Shown one piece after another: positions 63,401 through 64,000 of a stretch of 64,000 nt of DNA. The DNA is from Channa striata (taxonomy: Eukaryota; Chordata; Actinopteri; Anabantiformes; Channidae), in contig CM065175.1 in NCBI GenBank assembly GCA_033026295.1, positions 20,532,837 through 20,596,836 of the forward strand, given 5' to 3'. The first letter of the stretch is position 1. The number at the start of each line of letters is the position of its first letter. The notes under the pieces were generated by a model. It was not told the origin of the DNA and ran no database searches. It was given only the letters and a program-made list of their open reading frames with translations. The position numbers were made by a program, and so were the translations under genes.

Positions 63401-64000
63401 AATAAATCAATAAGCACCATCTGCTCACACTCCAAAAGATCGCTGTATTTGCAGAGTATGAGTCTCAAATAGCAGGTGATCAAAATACTGATGCAAACCA
63501 GTTTCCTAATGCAAGGATTGTTATTAGGTGAACTAAATTGAAAGGTTCCATTAAATAGAGGGCGCCTCATCAGGTCTGAATAATAATGGCGTCGGTGCCC
63601 ATCTCATAATAAGTCTTGGCTTTATGTGGCAGACAGCTTGAGCGGCCCGGGCTGAAATTGAATTTGGTTCATTTCCTTTGGCTGTCTAATTCTTTTGTGC
63701 TCTTCTCCTCTGCTTGGCATTGATTGTTACCCAAGATACTAGGTACATCTAGGCTAACTTCTATTTGTGGGTACAAACACACAGACCCAGACACACACAC
63801 ACACACACTCACTTACAGAAAAACACCACAATATATAACCACAAAAAAAAAAAAAAAAGATAGGGTCAAGTTTGACATTGAGCTTTCACTCTTTGTCATG
63901 AGAGTTCTACATTTTCACCATGTTCTGGAGGACAAAACGTGAATGTCACATGGACAGTCATGCAAAGTTTTAAATGTAATACAGTTTTACAAATGTGACA
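60461..64000. other. intergenic sequence without recognised gene
   Basis: No gene recognised. It holds an AATA-type run at about 62509-62532, a CA run at 63790-63807 and a poly-A run at 63843-63858. Non-repetitive blocks at about 61140-61335 and 63540-63725 stand out as less AT-rich and could be regulatory, but this cannot be shown from one sequence. Confidence 0.55.
63843..63858 (+). repeat. A16 homopolymer
   Basis: Run of A following a CA-rich stretch (63790-63807). It may be the tail of an unrecognised retroposon or simple slippage. Confidence 0.9.

Overview
The window reads as nuclear DNA of a ray-finned (teleost) fish. It is AT-rich, has split genes with GT-AG introns, many dinucleotide and homopolymer runs, and several dispersed repeats of types familiar from teleost genomes: a tRNA-derived SINE family, a decayed Tc1/mariner transposase, and palindromic MITE-like fragments. 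No bacterial, phage or organellar feature was seen, and no CRISPR array.

The only gene I can support is the 3' end of a kainate-type ionotropic glutamate receptor, best matched to GRIK3 (GluK3), on the + strand. Five coding exons lie at 459-577, 5495-5712, 8337-8562, 8765-9015 and 9761-9955. Together they give 335 complete codons plus one leading base, with every splice phase consistent, ending in a normal stop. They cover the M1-M2 linker, the M2 pore loop with its Q/R site, M3, the S2 half of the ligand-binding domain, M4 and the cytoplasmic tail. The amino-terminal domain, S1 and M1 lie upstream of the window. Diagnostic GluK3 features are the YDAHPCNPGS stretch, the KLRKTAEREQ sequence after M4, and a tail ending in PVFP. 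A 3' UTR follows; a reasonable but unproven polyadenylation signal is at about 12.94 kb.

From about 13 kb to the end (roughly 51 kb) I find no convincing protein-coding gene. This stretch looks like a gene desert with repeats at 18.7, 19.4, 30.7, 36.2, 38.5, 43.3, 48.7 and 59.7-60.5 kb. Several non-repetitive blocks could be conserved regulatory elements, but alignment would be needed to show it. Two minus-strand segments (about 16.06-16.41 and 22.24-22.47 kb) have a weak coding flavour and remain unidentified.

The most interesting points are in the receptor. The position equivalent to the mammalian GluK3 zinc-site aspartate (Asp759) is glycine. Helix J of the ligand-binding domain has unusual substitutions. 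The terminal exon is also open in exactly the shifted frame that the mammalian GluK3b splice variant uses, and this frame runs well past the main stop codon. I did not find a previously undescribed biological system here.
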